Shown piece by piece: positions 50,149 to 62,364 of a stretch of 64,000 nucleotides of DNA. Location: NCBI GenBank assembly GCA_014843695.1, contig CM026401.1, positions 30,398,446 through 30,462,445 of the forward strand. Direction: 5' to 3'. A program made the position numbers and the translations under genes. How positions within the stretch are numbered: position 1 is the stretch's first letter; each line of letters opens with the position of its first letter. Origin of the DNA: Archivesica marissinica. Its lineage: Eukaryota > Mollusca > Bivalvia > Venerida > Vesicomyidae. Under the pieces are notes generated by a model, which made no database searches, had not been told where the DNA came from, and saw nothing but the letters and a program-made list of their open reading frames with translations.

Positions 50149-51644
50149 AACGGCGGGTGGTGATGACGGCGGTTTACATCTACCCGAGTGAGATCAATCG
50201 ATCACGGCGTGTGGTGATGGCGGCGGTTGAGAGCTCCCTGAGTGGGATAAATTGCTCACGGCATGTGGTGATGGCGGCGGTTGAGAGCTCCCCGAGTGGG
50301 ATAAATCAGTCACGGCATGTGGTGATGGCGGCGGTTGAGAGCTCCCCGAGTGGGATAAATCAGTCACGGCATGTGGTGATGGCGGCGGTTGAGAGCTCCC
50401 CGAGTGGGATAAATCAGTCACGGCATGTGTGTGATGGCGGCGGTTGAGAGTTCCCGAGTGGGATAAATCGGTCACGGCGTGTGGTGATGGCGGCGGTTGA
50501 GAGCTCCCCGAGTGGGATAAATCAGTCACGGCATGCGGTGATGGCAGCGGTTGAGAGTTCCCCGAGTGGGGATAAATCGGTCACGGCGTGTGGTGATGGC
50601 GGCGGTTGAGAGCTCCCGAGTGGGATGAATCAATCACGGCGTGTGGTGATGGCGGCGGTTGAGAGCTCCCCGAGTGGGATAAATCGCTCACGGCGGGTGG
50701 TGATGGCGGCGGTTGAGAGCTCCCCGAGTGGGATAAATCGCTCACGGCGGGTTGTGATGGCGGCGGTTGAGAGCTCCCCGAGTGGGATAAATCAGTCACG
50801 GCGGGTGGTGATGGCGGCGGTTGAGAGTTCCCGAGTGGGATAAATCGGTCACGGCGTGTGGTGATGGCGGCGGTTGAGAGCTCCCGAGTGGGATAAATCA
50901 GTCACGGCATGTGGTGATGGCAGCGGTTGAGAGTTCCCCGAGTGGGATAAATCAGTCACGGCGTGTGGTGATGGCGGCGGTTGAGAGCTCCCCGAGTGGG
51001 ATGAATCAATCACGGCGTGTGGTGATGGCGGCGGTTGAGAGCTCCCCGAGTGGGATAAATCGCTCACGGCGGGTGGTGATGTCGGCGGTTGAGAGCTCCC
51101 CGAGTGGGATAAATCGTCACGGCATGTGGTGATGGCGGCGGTTGAGAGCTCCCCGAGTGGGATAAATCGCTCACGGCGGGTGGTGATGGCGGCGGTTGAG
51201 AGCTCCCCGAGTGGGATAAATCGCTCACGGCGGGTGGTGATGGCGGCGATTGAGAGCTCCCCGAGTGGGATAAATCGCTCACAGCATTGGGTGATGGCGC
51301 GGTTGAGAACTCCCCGAGTGGGATAAATCGGTCACGGCATGTGGTGATGGCGGCGGTTGAGAGCCCACCGAGTGGGATAAATCGGTCACGGCATGTGGTG
51401 ATGGCGGCGGTTGAGAGCCCACCGAGTGGGATAAATCGGTCACGGCATGTGGCGATGGCGGCAGTTGAGAGCCCACCGAGTGGGATAAATCGGTCACGGC
51501 ATGTGGTGATGGCGGCGGTTGAGAGCCCACCGAGTGGGATAAATCGGTCACGGCATGTGGCGATGGCGGCGGATTACATCTGCCCGAGTGAGATAAATCG
51601 CTCACGGCGGATGGTGATGGCGGTGGTCTACATCTCCCCGAGAG
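50149..51644. repeat. 54-bp array, second copy
   Basis: Nearly the same total length as 23547-25043 but a different set of units. Units around 24690-24780 are missing and two extra GAGAGCCCACC units occur at about 51465-51540. Several CCCC runs are CCC here, and one GTGTGTG insertion at 50427 breaks the frame. Confidence 0.95.
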
Positions 51645-51725
51645 CTATTCTCTGGTTTATAATGTTAAGTATTGGTACTCGCACTGTACGTGATGCTCAA
51701 CTAAGTTACACATTGTAGTAGGGCG

Positions 51726-51947
51726 CAATATGTTGGGGGATTTAAAGTCGCACCAACAACCTAGGTCATATGGCGACGCTTCGGCTATTATTCGTGATGG
51801 AAGACCCCCTGTGTCTCTGCGCGCTGTATTTCACAGAAGAACCACCGGCTTTCTACTAGTATACCCCCAGTGCGAGTTGAACTGACAGCGGAGAGGGGTA
51901 TGTGATCTGAGGTCAAGGACCTTAGCCACTCAACTACGGAGGCCCCC
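51726..51947 (-). mobile_element. SINE family E, second copy
   Basis: Same as 25125-25346, with the tRNA-like head at the right. Confidence 0.7.
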
Positions 51948-52653
51948 AGGGTGCAATTGGTAAATAATTCAAGAATGATTATTCTTTAGCAGACGCTAAT
52001 AAATCATAGAGATATTGACCCAAATCAGAACTGTGTAAACATTGCCATAACCGACATTATTGACGACATAGACTCCATCTATTAAGTAGAACTTAAGTAG
52101 AATGCAACTACAATCTCAACTCCAGTTTCTGACTCTAAGCGACGTATTTGATCCAATAGTTCATTATAATTACTTTGTTGTTATTTACAATAGTATTAGG
52201 TTGCGGTTGCTTCCAATGTGTGCTGTATATTGACCTATATTAATACTTTGAATATAAACATCTAAAACACCGTCACAACGTTTCCATTTCATTATTTAGC
52301 TATTTGCTCTAATACAATTCTTAGAAATATAAAATTGAGTTTGAAAGGATATGGTTAATTAATGTCTAGGACAATACGGTAATTTATGTAGCATATATCG
52401 ATATGTAAGAAATAAACAGAATATGTCAATAGTTTACCCCCGCTGTTGGGGATTGGTTTACTGTGTCTAGCTACCTCTTATCGTCTATGTGTTTGTGGAC
52501 AGGAACACGTGTTGATGAAATTGTATGGAACTGTGTGGGAACATAGACGGTTTTTCTATTCGATTGTGTGTGAAGTCGGTCAATGCCCTGTTGCCAGGGC
52601 GGCGGTCAGTGAAGCGCCCTCTCTCATTGACTTCTATAATAAAATATGTATAG

Positions 52654-52745
52654 GATAGATCACGAATTGACCCGTCTTAACGAAATATACACGAAGCGAA
52701 GCGATGTGTATATTTCGTTAAGACGGGCCAATGAGTTGATCTATC
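52654..52745. repeat. 92-bp hairpin, second copy
   Basis: Identical by eye to 26053-26144, so the pairing arms are kept in both copies. Confidence 0.8.
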
Positions 52746-53743
52746 TGACTTAGACAACGTACATAAGTAGTTCGCGTCTATACGATTTAGAAGCGAGAAA
52801 TGTGGCTGTTTCATTGGACCTTGTGACTTAGTCCTTGTCTAAGCATGATTATAACTCAGTACGATAGACATATCGTTTCAATGGAATACCTATAGGGAAC
52901 CTCATATGACCTTTCAAATTAGCCATACCCAGTGACATTTGACCTTTCAATGTCAAATATCAAGGACATGTGAAAGTAAACATGTGTTCTTGTGTCAAAT
53001 ACCAACGCGTGGGTTTGCATCTTTCCGTGTGTTGTCCTTTGGTGTACAAAGTTATAACATGGCCCAATATCTTGTTTTTTGAAGTGGCATAGTGTTTGGA
53101 GGGCAAAACACTGTTACCATGGATACAAAATATCTTCAGCAATTCTAATAAACACAAGATATTGACTCAACATGACATCTTAACTATGTAAAATATTAAT
53201 CTAATCTGCTTTATAAGGGGCTATGGCTTCAAAAATGTGCTAGATATTGGCCCAAAGCAAATGCTTTGAACATACACAAAAAGAACTATCAACACGCTTC
53301 TTTGATATGGGTGGCTCTATAATAAAGAAACATTATTAAATTAAGTATTGACACAACTACAATGTTAAGCAATAGAAACCTTGAAACGGTATGGTTAATA
53401 ATTATTAGTGAATCTCTAGAATACTAGATCATTTATGGTCAATATTTTACACAGGTGCTATGGGTAACTATATAAAGCTTTTGACAATAGAGTTGTTTTC
53501 AAGATTGATTATATCTATGGCAACCTGATTGCCCTCCACAAAATATGTCACCTAATTTCGCGACAAAAACAGATCAAGGTAAAACATGTGTTCAGTGAGT
53601 GTGCTCATTCTGCATAGCATATGTACATGTACAACTTTAGACGCTATAGATAGCTACCAATATCATAACTGTGTAAAGTATTTACATAAACTGTTCATTC
53701 CCATTGGTCAATATGACGCTCAATAAATAATCTATTGGTAGGA

Positions 53744-54093
53744 AAGAGGTAACCATACAAGCATGTTGCTTTCTCCTCACTACTACATGTATGTGGAGGT
53801 AACCATACAAGCAGGTTGCTTTCTCCTCACTACTACATGTATGTGGAGGTAACCATGCAAGCAGGTTGCTTTCTCCTCACTACTACATGTATGTGGAGGT
53901 AACCATGCAAGCAGGTTGCTTTCTCCTCACTACTACATGTATGTGGAGGTAACCATACAAGCAGGTTGCGTTCTCCTCACTACTACATGTATGTGGAGGT
54001 AACCATACAAGCAGGTTGCTTACTCCTCACTACTACATGTATGTGGAGGTAACCATACAAGCAGGTTGCGTTCTCCTCACTACTACATGTATG
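53744..54093. repeat. 50-bp minisatellite, 7 copies
   Basis: Unit starts at 53752, 53802, 53852, 53902, 53952, 54002 and 54052. Two units have ACCATGCAAG, a variant absent from the 4-unit copy. Confidence 0.95.
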
Positions 54094-54901
54094 TACATGT
54101 AAATACTATTTATACTTGACTAGGTTTATTCAAATAAATAAATATTGTTTAAACTAAGCTATTTTTAGAGATTCATTAAATAACTCTACCTTTAAAAAAA
54201 ACTCTACCTTTTAAACTTTTTCTATTTCTAAAGCAACGTAATTAAGCCAACATTTAGCTTAGTAAAAGGAAACGCGGCTGTGACAATGAGTATTGTTGTC
54301 TATGTTCAAAGTATTTGTGTTAGATCCATATCTAGAACATTTTAGAAGCCATAGCCACTTAATAAAAGTGTCGATAATGGCAACACAGAATATAATATTT
54401 AGTGTTCTAGTGCTATATTTAATTAAATGTTTCCATTCAGAATCATCATATGTGGGCCCACAGGAACAGGCGATTGTGGGGTACCAGTGCCTTAGAGTGA
54501 AATTGTGTGAAGGACACAATAAAGACTCGAGATATGTGGACATATTTGTTTAAAATTGTTTGAGATGTTGGCCATTTTGTTGACCGGTGCGAAATCTGAC
54601 ATCCCACCAACAAGAATCCATGTACTTAATCCATGTACTTAAATTTATATACTGGTACCCTGTGCTTGGACCTATTGTTAATTTAATGAAAACGTGAACA
54701 TAGTCACAGTGCTTTAATTGTTTAATTGCTAAGTATTTGTTTTGTGTTAATCTAGCACATCTTTGAAGTCATAGCCCCTTATCACTATATGCATTTTCAA
54801 ACTGACGTTGCTTCCTCCATCAGTACTTCGTGAATGTAACAGCTTACTTGTACATGACGAGGCTAGAAATAGTCTTTCCGAAGGCTTTCTTAACACTAAC
54901 T

Positions 54902-55180
54902 CTAAAATAGGAAAACTGAACACCATCTTGTCTCAAGGAACAATAGAAGACAATTTCCATTTCCTTGTTTCAACGCAATTTCTACGACCAACTCCGTGTA
55001 ACTCTTCAATAAACTGTCCCCAATTGTCAACTTAGCAACGCTTCTTCCCGATGGCACTTCTAAGGATCTCGCAACCAACACCGTCATTTTCTTTGCGTTA
55101 CACGAATACAGTATTGGCAGCGAAATGTTCTGAGAAGATGGGTGATTTCTAAAATGTTCACTTGGCGTATTCCAATCCAA
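54902..55180 (-). other. Unrecognised 92-codon frame, second copy
   Basis: Same translation as 28153-28431. Intactness adds little if the copies are alleles. 54094-54901 and 55181-55904 match copy 1 and hold no recognised gene. Confidence 0.15.
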
Positions 55181-55904
55181 ATGCTGTCGTCATTGCCATA
55201 ACAACCAGTTTATTCAACTAATCTTTCTTTCTATTAATGTATTCTTCTTTTGTTTCGATATGATGTTTTATGTTCTTGAACTTTCTTCAAATATGCATTT
55301 AAATGTTAATCATTTTCCTTTTATAAACATACTCAACTGTTTGCCCATTAATGCCATCAGGTGTTATTCATATACTAATTTGAAATTGTTTAGCATATAT
55401 CTGAAATAAAGTTTCCCGTATTTTCAGTGTTAAATATATTATGTTCCTGTTTATTGATTAACAAATTAAATAGATTATTCTCTCAACCAATCAGAATCCT
55501 TCCAGGTGTTATTACACGTGTGTACATATAACTAATTATGTGATGACTGTACTATCCTGAATACAAGCAAATATATTATTCTCATGTCTATTGTGTAACA
55601 ACAACTTGTTTTCTTTCGTTCTAATTCCTTTCAGTCTGTTGCTGTTAATTTATATGTAAATGTTAATACTCTTGTATACATGTAAAATACTGAAATAAAT
55701 AATGCTTAAACTACAACAATGTATACAAAGTGTGTTATCAAGTGTACTCAATATGCCTTAGTTAGTCCTTAGATGTTAATGTTAACCTACTTGTGGCCGT
55801 TATTTGCCTACCACAATACTTTTACCACAACAATTGGCATTTCAGTAATCACAATTGTGCATTAATCGATTTTAGCATGTCTTATTCACAAGTATGAGAA
55901 ACGG

Positions 55905-56640
55905 TACACTCGCATATAGCACCGCAAACATGCAAACAGCACCTGAAACATCACCGGAAACATACATACAGCACCGGAAACATACATACAGCACCGGAAA
56001 CATGCATACAGCACCGGAAACATACATACAGCACCGGAAACATGCATACAGCACCGGAAACATGCAAACAACACCGGAAACATGCACACAGCACCGGAAA
56101 CATGCATACAGCACCGGTAACATACATACAGCACCGGAAACATGCAAAGAGCACCGCAAACATGCAAACAGCACCGCAAACATGCATACAGCACCGGAAA
56201 CATGCATACAGCACCGGAAACATGCATACAGCACCGAAAACATACATACAGCACCGGAAACATGCATACAGCACCGGAAACATGCATACAGCACCGGAAA
56301 CATACATAGAGCACCGGAAACATGCATCCAGCACCGGAAACATACATACAGCACTGGAAACATGCATACAGCACCGCACACATGTATACAGCACCGGATA
56401 CATACATACAGCACCGGCCACTCACATGCAGCACCGGAAACATGCATACAGCACCGGAAACATGCATACAGCACCGGAAACATACATACAGCACCGGAAA
56501 CATACATACAGCCCCGGAAACATGCAAACAGCCCCGGAGACATGCATACAGCACCGGAAACATGCATACAGCACCGGAAACATACATACAGCACCGGAGA
56601 CATACATACAGCACCGGCCACTCGCATGCAGCACCGGACA
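55905..56640. repeat. 20-bp satellite part, second copy
   Basis: Same 20-mers as 29152-29700, with an extra run of 9 units (180 bp, about 56310-56490) that includes variants such as CACCGCACACATG. Confidence 0.93.
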
Positions 56641-59065
56641 CTCGCATACAGCACCGGACACTCGCATACAGTACCGGGCACTCGTATACAGCACGGGACA
56701 CTCGTATACAGCACGGCACATAGCACTGGTCACTCTCATAAAGAACGATAAGCATACAGCACGGTACGCATACAGCAAGGGACACTCACATACAGCAAGG
56801 GACACTCACACACAGCAAAGGACACTCGTATACAGCACGTTTCATTTCGCATACAGCACAGGATGCATACAGCACGGGACACTCGCATACAGCACACGTC
56901 ACTCGCATACATCACGAGGGCACTCGTATATAGCACGGAACACATACAGCACGGGACACTCGCATACAGCACGAGGGTACTCGTATATAGTACGGAACAC
57001 ATACAGCACGGTACACTCGCATACATCACGAGGGCACTCGTATATAGCACGGAACACATACAGCACGGGGGTACTCGTATATAGCACGGAACACATACAG
57101 CACGGGGTACTCGTATATAGCACGGAACACATACAGCACGGGGTACTCGTATATAGTACGGAACACATACAGCACGGGACACTCACATACAGCACGGGAC
57201 ACTCGCATACAGCACGAGGGTACTCGTATATAGTACGGAACAAATACAGCACAGGGCATTCGCATACAGCACGAGGGTACTCGTATATAGCGCGGAACAC
57301 ATACAGCACGGGGGTACTCGTATATAGTACGGAACACATACAGCACGAGGATACTCGTATATAGTACGGAAAACATACAGCACGAGGGTACTCGTATATA
57401 GCACGGAACACATACAGCACGGGACACTCACATACAGCACGAGGGTACTCGTATAAAGTACGGAACACATACAGCACGGTACACTCGCATACATCACGAG
57501 GGTACTCGTATATAGCACGTTTCAGTTCGCATACAGCACAGGATGCATACAGCACGGGACACTCGCATACAGCACAGGTCACTCGCATACATCACGAGGG
57601 CACTCGTATATAGCACGGAACACATACAGCACGGGACACTCGCATACAGCACGAGGGTACTCGTATATAGTACGGAACACATACAGCACGGTACACTCGC
57701 ATACATCATGAGGGCACTCGTATATAGCACGGAACACATACAGCACGAGGGTACTCATATATAGCACGGAACACATACAGCATGGGACATTCGTATATAG
57801 CACGGAACACATACAGCACGGGGCACTCGCATACAGCACGGGACACTCGCATACAGCACGAGGGTACTCGTATATAGTACGGAACACATACAGCACGGGG
57901 CATTCGCATACAGCACGAGGGTACTCGTATATAGCACGGAACACATACAGCACGAGGGTACTCGTATATAGTACGGAACACATACAACACGGTACACTCG
58001 CATACATCACGGGGGTACTCGTATATAGTACGGAACACATACAGCACGAGGGTACTCGTATATAGCACGGAACACATACAGCACGGGGCACTCGCATACA
58101 GCACGGGACACTCGCATACAGCACGAGGGTACTCGTATATAGCACGGAACACATACAGCACGGGACACTCACATACAGCACGAGGGTACTCGTATATAGC
58201 ACGGAACACATACAGCACAAGACACTCGCATACAGCACGAGGGTACTCGTATATAGTACGGAACACATACAGCACGAGGGTACTCGTATATAGTACGGAA
58301 CACATACAGCACGGTACACTCGCATACATCATGGGGGTACTCGTATATAGTACGGAACACATACAGCACGAGGGTACTCGTATATAGTACGGAACACATA
58401 CAGCACGGGGGTACTCGTATATAGCACGGAACACATACAGCACAGGGGTACTCGTATATAGCACGGAACACATACAGCACGGGGGTACTCGTATATAGTA
58501 CGGAACACATACAGCACGGGGGTACTCGTATATAGTACGGAACACATACAGCACGGGGGTACTCGTATATAGTACGGAACACATACAGCACGGGGGTACT
58601 CGTATATAGTACGGAACACATACAGCACGGGGGTACTCGTATATAGTACGGAACACATACAGCACGGGGGTACTCGTATATAGTACGGAACACATACAGC
58701 ACGGGGGTACTCGTATATAGTACGGAACACATACAGCACGGGGGTACTCGTATATAGCACGGAAAACATACAGCACGGGGGTACTCGTATATAGTACGGA
58801 ACACATACAGCACGGGGGTACTCGTATATAGTACGGAACACATACAGCACGAGGGTACTCGTATATAGTATGGAACACATACAGCACGGGGGTACTCGTA
58901 TATAGTACGGAACACATACAGCACGGGGGTACTCGTATATAGTACGGAACACATACAGCACGGAACACTCGCATACAGCACGGGACACTCGCATACAGCA
59001 CGGGACTCTCGCATACAGCACGAGGGCACTCGTATATAGCACGGAACACATACAGCACGGGACAC
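56641..59065. repeat. 37-bp satellite part, short version (2.4 kb)
   Basis: Contains both edges of the long version: the CACTCGCATACAGCACCGGA start and the CACGGGACAC|TTTTATTTTGG end. It has one instance of the GCACGTTTCAGTTCGCATAC landmark (57515), against two in the long copy (30582 and 35453). Confidence 0.95.
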
Positions 59066-59355
59066 TTTTATTTTGGTTCACTACCAGTATATCCACCTGG
59101 ACGGTTATTATTTGAGTAGCGATCAAGAGATTTATGGTTAATGTGACATTGTATAATATCGTACATATTATCGTGTAATTGGTGTTACCGTTATACTCGC
59201 TATTTGTGCAAGTGACTCTTGGGGAATCGGCGGATATATGAATTGACATTGATCGTGTGGTCTTGTGTTATCTTGTGTGTGTTATTTACGTTTTATGTGA
59301 TGCCGAGGTATGTTGTAAGTTGTATCCAACCCGCGAACCTCCATACCGGCGAGTG

Positions 59356-59559
59356 GCGTCCGTGATCCATTTGTAGAGCGTCGGATTTGGAATCGAACGA
59401 TCCAGGGTACGATACTTGGTCAGGCCACGTATGTAGTGTCATTGAGCAAGGTACCTCACACACATTGCTTAGTACTGGTTAACCGCTTAGGTCGGATAAA
59501 TCTGCCCAAGAACACATGTCTAGGCCTCTCCCACGTTTCACGCCGTTCGATCAGGTATT
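59356..59559 (+). mobile_element. SINE family F, second copy
   Basis: Matches 45345-45548 with a few substitutions (GTACGATACTTGG for GTACAATACTGGG). 59066-59355 holds no recognised gene. Confidence 0.55.
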
Positions 59560-59600
59560 CAGGGTATAAATATGAACTATTCGTTACATTATTTCAAAGA

Positions 59601-59891
59601 CTGACGGATCTGTAGTCCAGTGGTTAACACGCTGGACTTGTAATCCAGTGTTCACAGGTTCGATCCCTGGTCTGACCATAATAACATTAACACCTTTCGG
59701 GTGTGACTTTAAACCGATGTCTCGTGTCGGTGCTTTACATCGTGCACGTAAACGAACCAGAGGAGACTCTGGAATGAGTATCTGTCTGTATCAATACACT
59801 ATCCTCCAAATATCTAAAATGACTAATCTCTTCAGGAGGCGTCGCTCATATGGGCAACCGGTAGCGACGATAAATAAACTGGTTTATTAGG
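59601..59891 (+). mobile_element. SINE family A, second copy
   Basis: Matches 45590-45880. Differences include CCAGTGGTTAAC for CCAGTTGTTAAC, which restores the usual box A, and AACGAACCAGAGGAG for AAGGAACCAGAGTAG. Confidence 0.88.
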
Positions 59892-59963
59892 GTCAGACGG
59901 GGGATCGAACCTGCGATCCCTGGATTACCAGTCCAGCGTGTTACCACTGGGCTACAGATCCAT
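59892..59963 (-). mobile_element. SINE family A head, inverted, second copy
   Basis: Same abutting inverted head as at 45881-45952. Confidence 0.75.
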
Positions 59964-60206
59964 CCTAACAACTAGGCCACGGAGACGGGACTATATCCAC
60001 GCGAGTATGGTTTTTCCGGGGTACTTGGCTTTTGTTGGGGGTGGGGTTATATGTCCATCTATCGGCATCCCTTTTGTTAATCGGGTCAGCGTATCCATAC
60101 GTATATTAGTCATTTTATGTTTGGGAGGATACTTCAAGATAAAGAAAATGCTCCAATTCCAGAACCACCCCTGGTTCTTTTGCATGCCCTGTGAGTTCCT
60201 CAGAGT

Positions 60207-60306
60207 TCCCTATGTATTCCATCAGGAATGAAATCTCGAAGGCGATACTCTAATGTTGTAAGAACTTGCTTCCAAATCGCGCTAAAATAAATGTGTATCA
60301 ACTATT
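60207..60306 (+). mobile_element. SINE family C 3' part, second copy
   Basis: Same as 46196-46295, again preceded by the diverged family A fragment (60095-60205). Confidence 0.65.
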
Positions 60307-60625
60307 TATGAAGGATTTATGGTTACATGTTTTGCTCACGGGTTACTGTGGTTTCGGTGTATAATCATAATGCTTTACACGATACGTAATAAATATGATG
60401 TTAGTGGCTGGTAATATTTGGCCAGAAATATCCTAAAGGCTGAGCTTTACCAAAGTATTACATTTATACCATTAATTGCGTTGTATATGCGTCCACTAAT
60501 GAACATGTGGTAACGTGCACGTACAGGTCGACGTGTCGTTATATATTCACGTTAAAGGAACCCGGTTTCAGTGAGACGCGGTGGGTTATTGTTACATTTA
60601 TTCTCGTATATAAAATCAACTGAGC

Positions 60626-60899
60626 CCTTGTGTTATAATGGCAACTGTCAATGTTCAGGCCACATTAATTGCCCCTCGCCGATGTATGTTCGAATCCAAC
60701 TGGGTGTAGAATTCATTAATGTGAGAAAGCTATACAGCTTGCTTGCAGAAGGTCGGTGGTTCTATCCAGGTGTCCGTCCGTGCCTGCAGTACTGCTCGAA
60801 TGGGCACTCTGGGTCCCCGTCCACCAATAATAGCTGGACATTCGTCATGTGACCTAAGCTGTTGGTGCGGCTAAACCCCCAAACACAATCAGGAAATCA
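60626..60899 (+). mobile_element. SINE family G, second copy
   Basis: Same as 46615-46890 apart from a 2-bp deletion in the tail (GCGGCTAAACCC for GCGGCTTTAAACCC). 60900-61253 shows no gene. Confidence 0.65.
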
Positions 60900-61253
60900 A
60901 AGTTCAGGACTGAAGTTAAATTCGATCAATCATATAAACAAACTGCCCTTTTAATAGGCTTGGAACTTCAAACAAAAGATGGATTGAGATCGAATAATGG
61001 TCATTTTAAATTTATTTATTGTGTATTTGCTAGCAACCATAAGCACAAGGCATTGAGAATTACAACATGTTTTATTTCACTGATACATCACTATGTCTCA
61101 CTGGAAAGCACAACATAAGCGTAAAATAAATCGCTCATACAGACTCTATTATACATATTCTCTCATCGCATTCGAACCCACATCCATTGTGACGTGCTTA
61201 ATAACAACTAATTACAAGAACAGAATGTAAATGAGCTAGTATGTAGCAAATAG

Positions 61254-61405
61254 AGGGGCGTCGTGATAGCGCATGGTAGTGCGATCGCTTCATGTGTGAA
61301 AGGCCCGGAGTTCGAGCCCCGTTGGAGCTGTTACGATTGTGCCTTTAGGCAAGGCATTTAAATTCCACATTGCCTCTTCTCTCTCCCTCGTGGTCATGGT
61401 AGCTT
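61254..61405 (+). mobile_element. SINE family C, truncated, second copy
   Basis: Same as 47245-47396. Confidence 0.75.
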
Positions 61406-61457
61406 AATCATATCAATGCATTCGTTTCTTGCTACTGTTCTTCAATCAGGCGCTGAG

Positions 61458-61694
61458 TGTGGACGTCGTGATAGCGCAGTGGTAACGAGTTCGCTTCAGG
61501 TGCGGATTGCGAATGAGTTCGAGCCCTGCTGTTGCCGTTACGATTATGCCCTTAGCCAGGGCAATTAAATTCCACAGTTCCTCTTCTCTCTCCCTCGTGG
61601 CCATGAATTCCACAAGGAATAAGGTCTCGAGAGTGATTAATATAAGTTGTGAGAACTTGTTTCACAATCGAGCTATACTAATTTTGTATAAACT
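61458..61694 (+). mobile_element. SINE family C, full length, second copy
   Basis: Same as 47449-47685, with the same imperfect 14-bp target site duplication. Confidence 0.88.
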
Positions 61695-61785
61695 AATCAG
61701 GCACTGAGGGTGTTGCTATTTTATTATGTTTATAAGCTAAGCCAATCCTTATACAAACATGCGCTATGGAGAAGCAAATAGCGAT

Positions 61786-62254
61786 GTTCTCCAAAAACCA
61801 GTACGATCTTCTCCACACACTAGCGCGGTGTTCTCCAAAAACCAGTACGTTCTCCTTCACAAACTAGCGCGGTGTTCTCCAAAAACCCGTACGGTCTTCT
61901 CCACACACTAGCGCGGTGTTCTCCAAAAACCAGTACGGTCTTCTACACACACTAGCGCGGTGTTCTCCAAAAACCAGTACGGTCTTCTCCACAAACTAGC
62001 GCGGTGTTCTCCTAAAACCAATACGGTCTTCTCCACACACTAGCGCGGTGTTCTCCAAAAACCAGTACGGTCTTCTCCACACACTAGCGCGGTGTTCTCC
62101 TAAAACCAATACGGTCTTCTCCACACACTAGCGCGGTGTTCTCTTCTCCACACACTAGCGCGGTGTTCTCCTAAAACCAGTACGGTCTTCTCCACACACT
62201 AGCGCGGTGTTCTCCTAAAATAGGTACGTTCTCCTTCACAAGCTAGCGCGGTGT
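61786..62254. repeat. 44-bp array, complete, about 10.5 copies
   Basis: Continues beyond the point where the first contig stops. It includes CTCCTAAAACCA variants and one shortened unit near 62140. The right edge is GCTAGCGCGGTG followed by unique DNA (62255-62364). Confidence 0.95.
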
Positions 62255-62364
62255 AAATTACAAGACGCAGTCACAGTGGTATCTCTAAACTTCAAAAAAT
62301 ATTCACATAAATAACTTGGTCGAAGGCTAATATCGAGTTACCTATGCTGACATGAAACTAGACA

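Larger units (their letters stand above)
49001..62009 (+). other. Second copy of 22399-48000
   Basis: From the first base after the gap the sequence repeats 22399 onward (CTTACTTGGCGCTATTTCAG) in the same orientation and order, with rare substitutions and small indels. It ends at the base matching 48000, the end of the first contig, and then continues past it. The central satellite is 3.16 kb here against 15.9 kb. This is most simply two overlapping haplotype contigs set end to end; a true duplication is the alternative. Confidence 0.93.
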
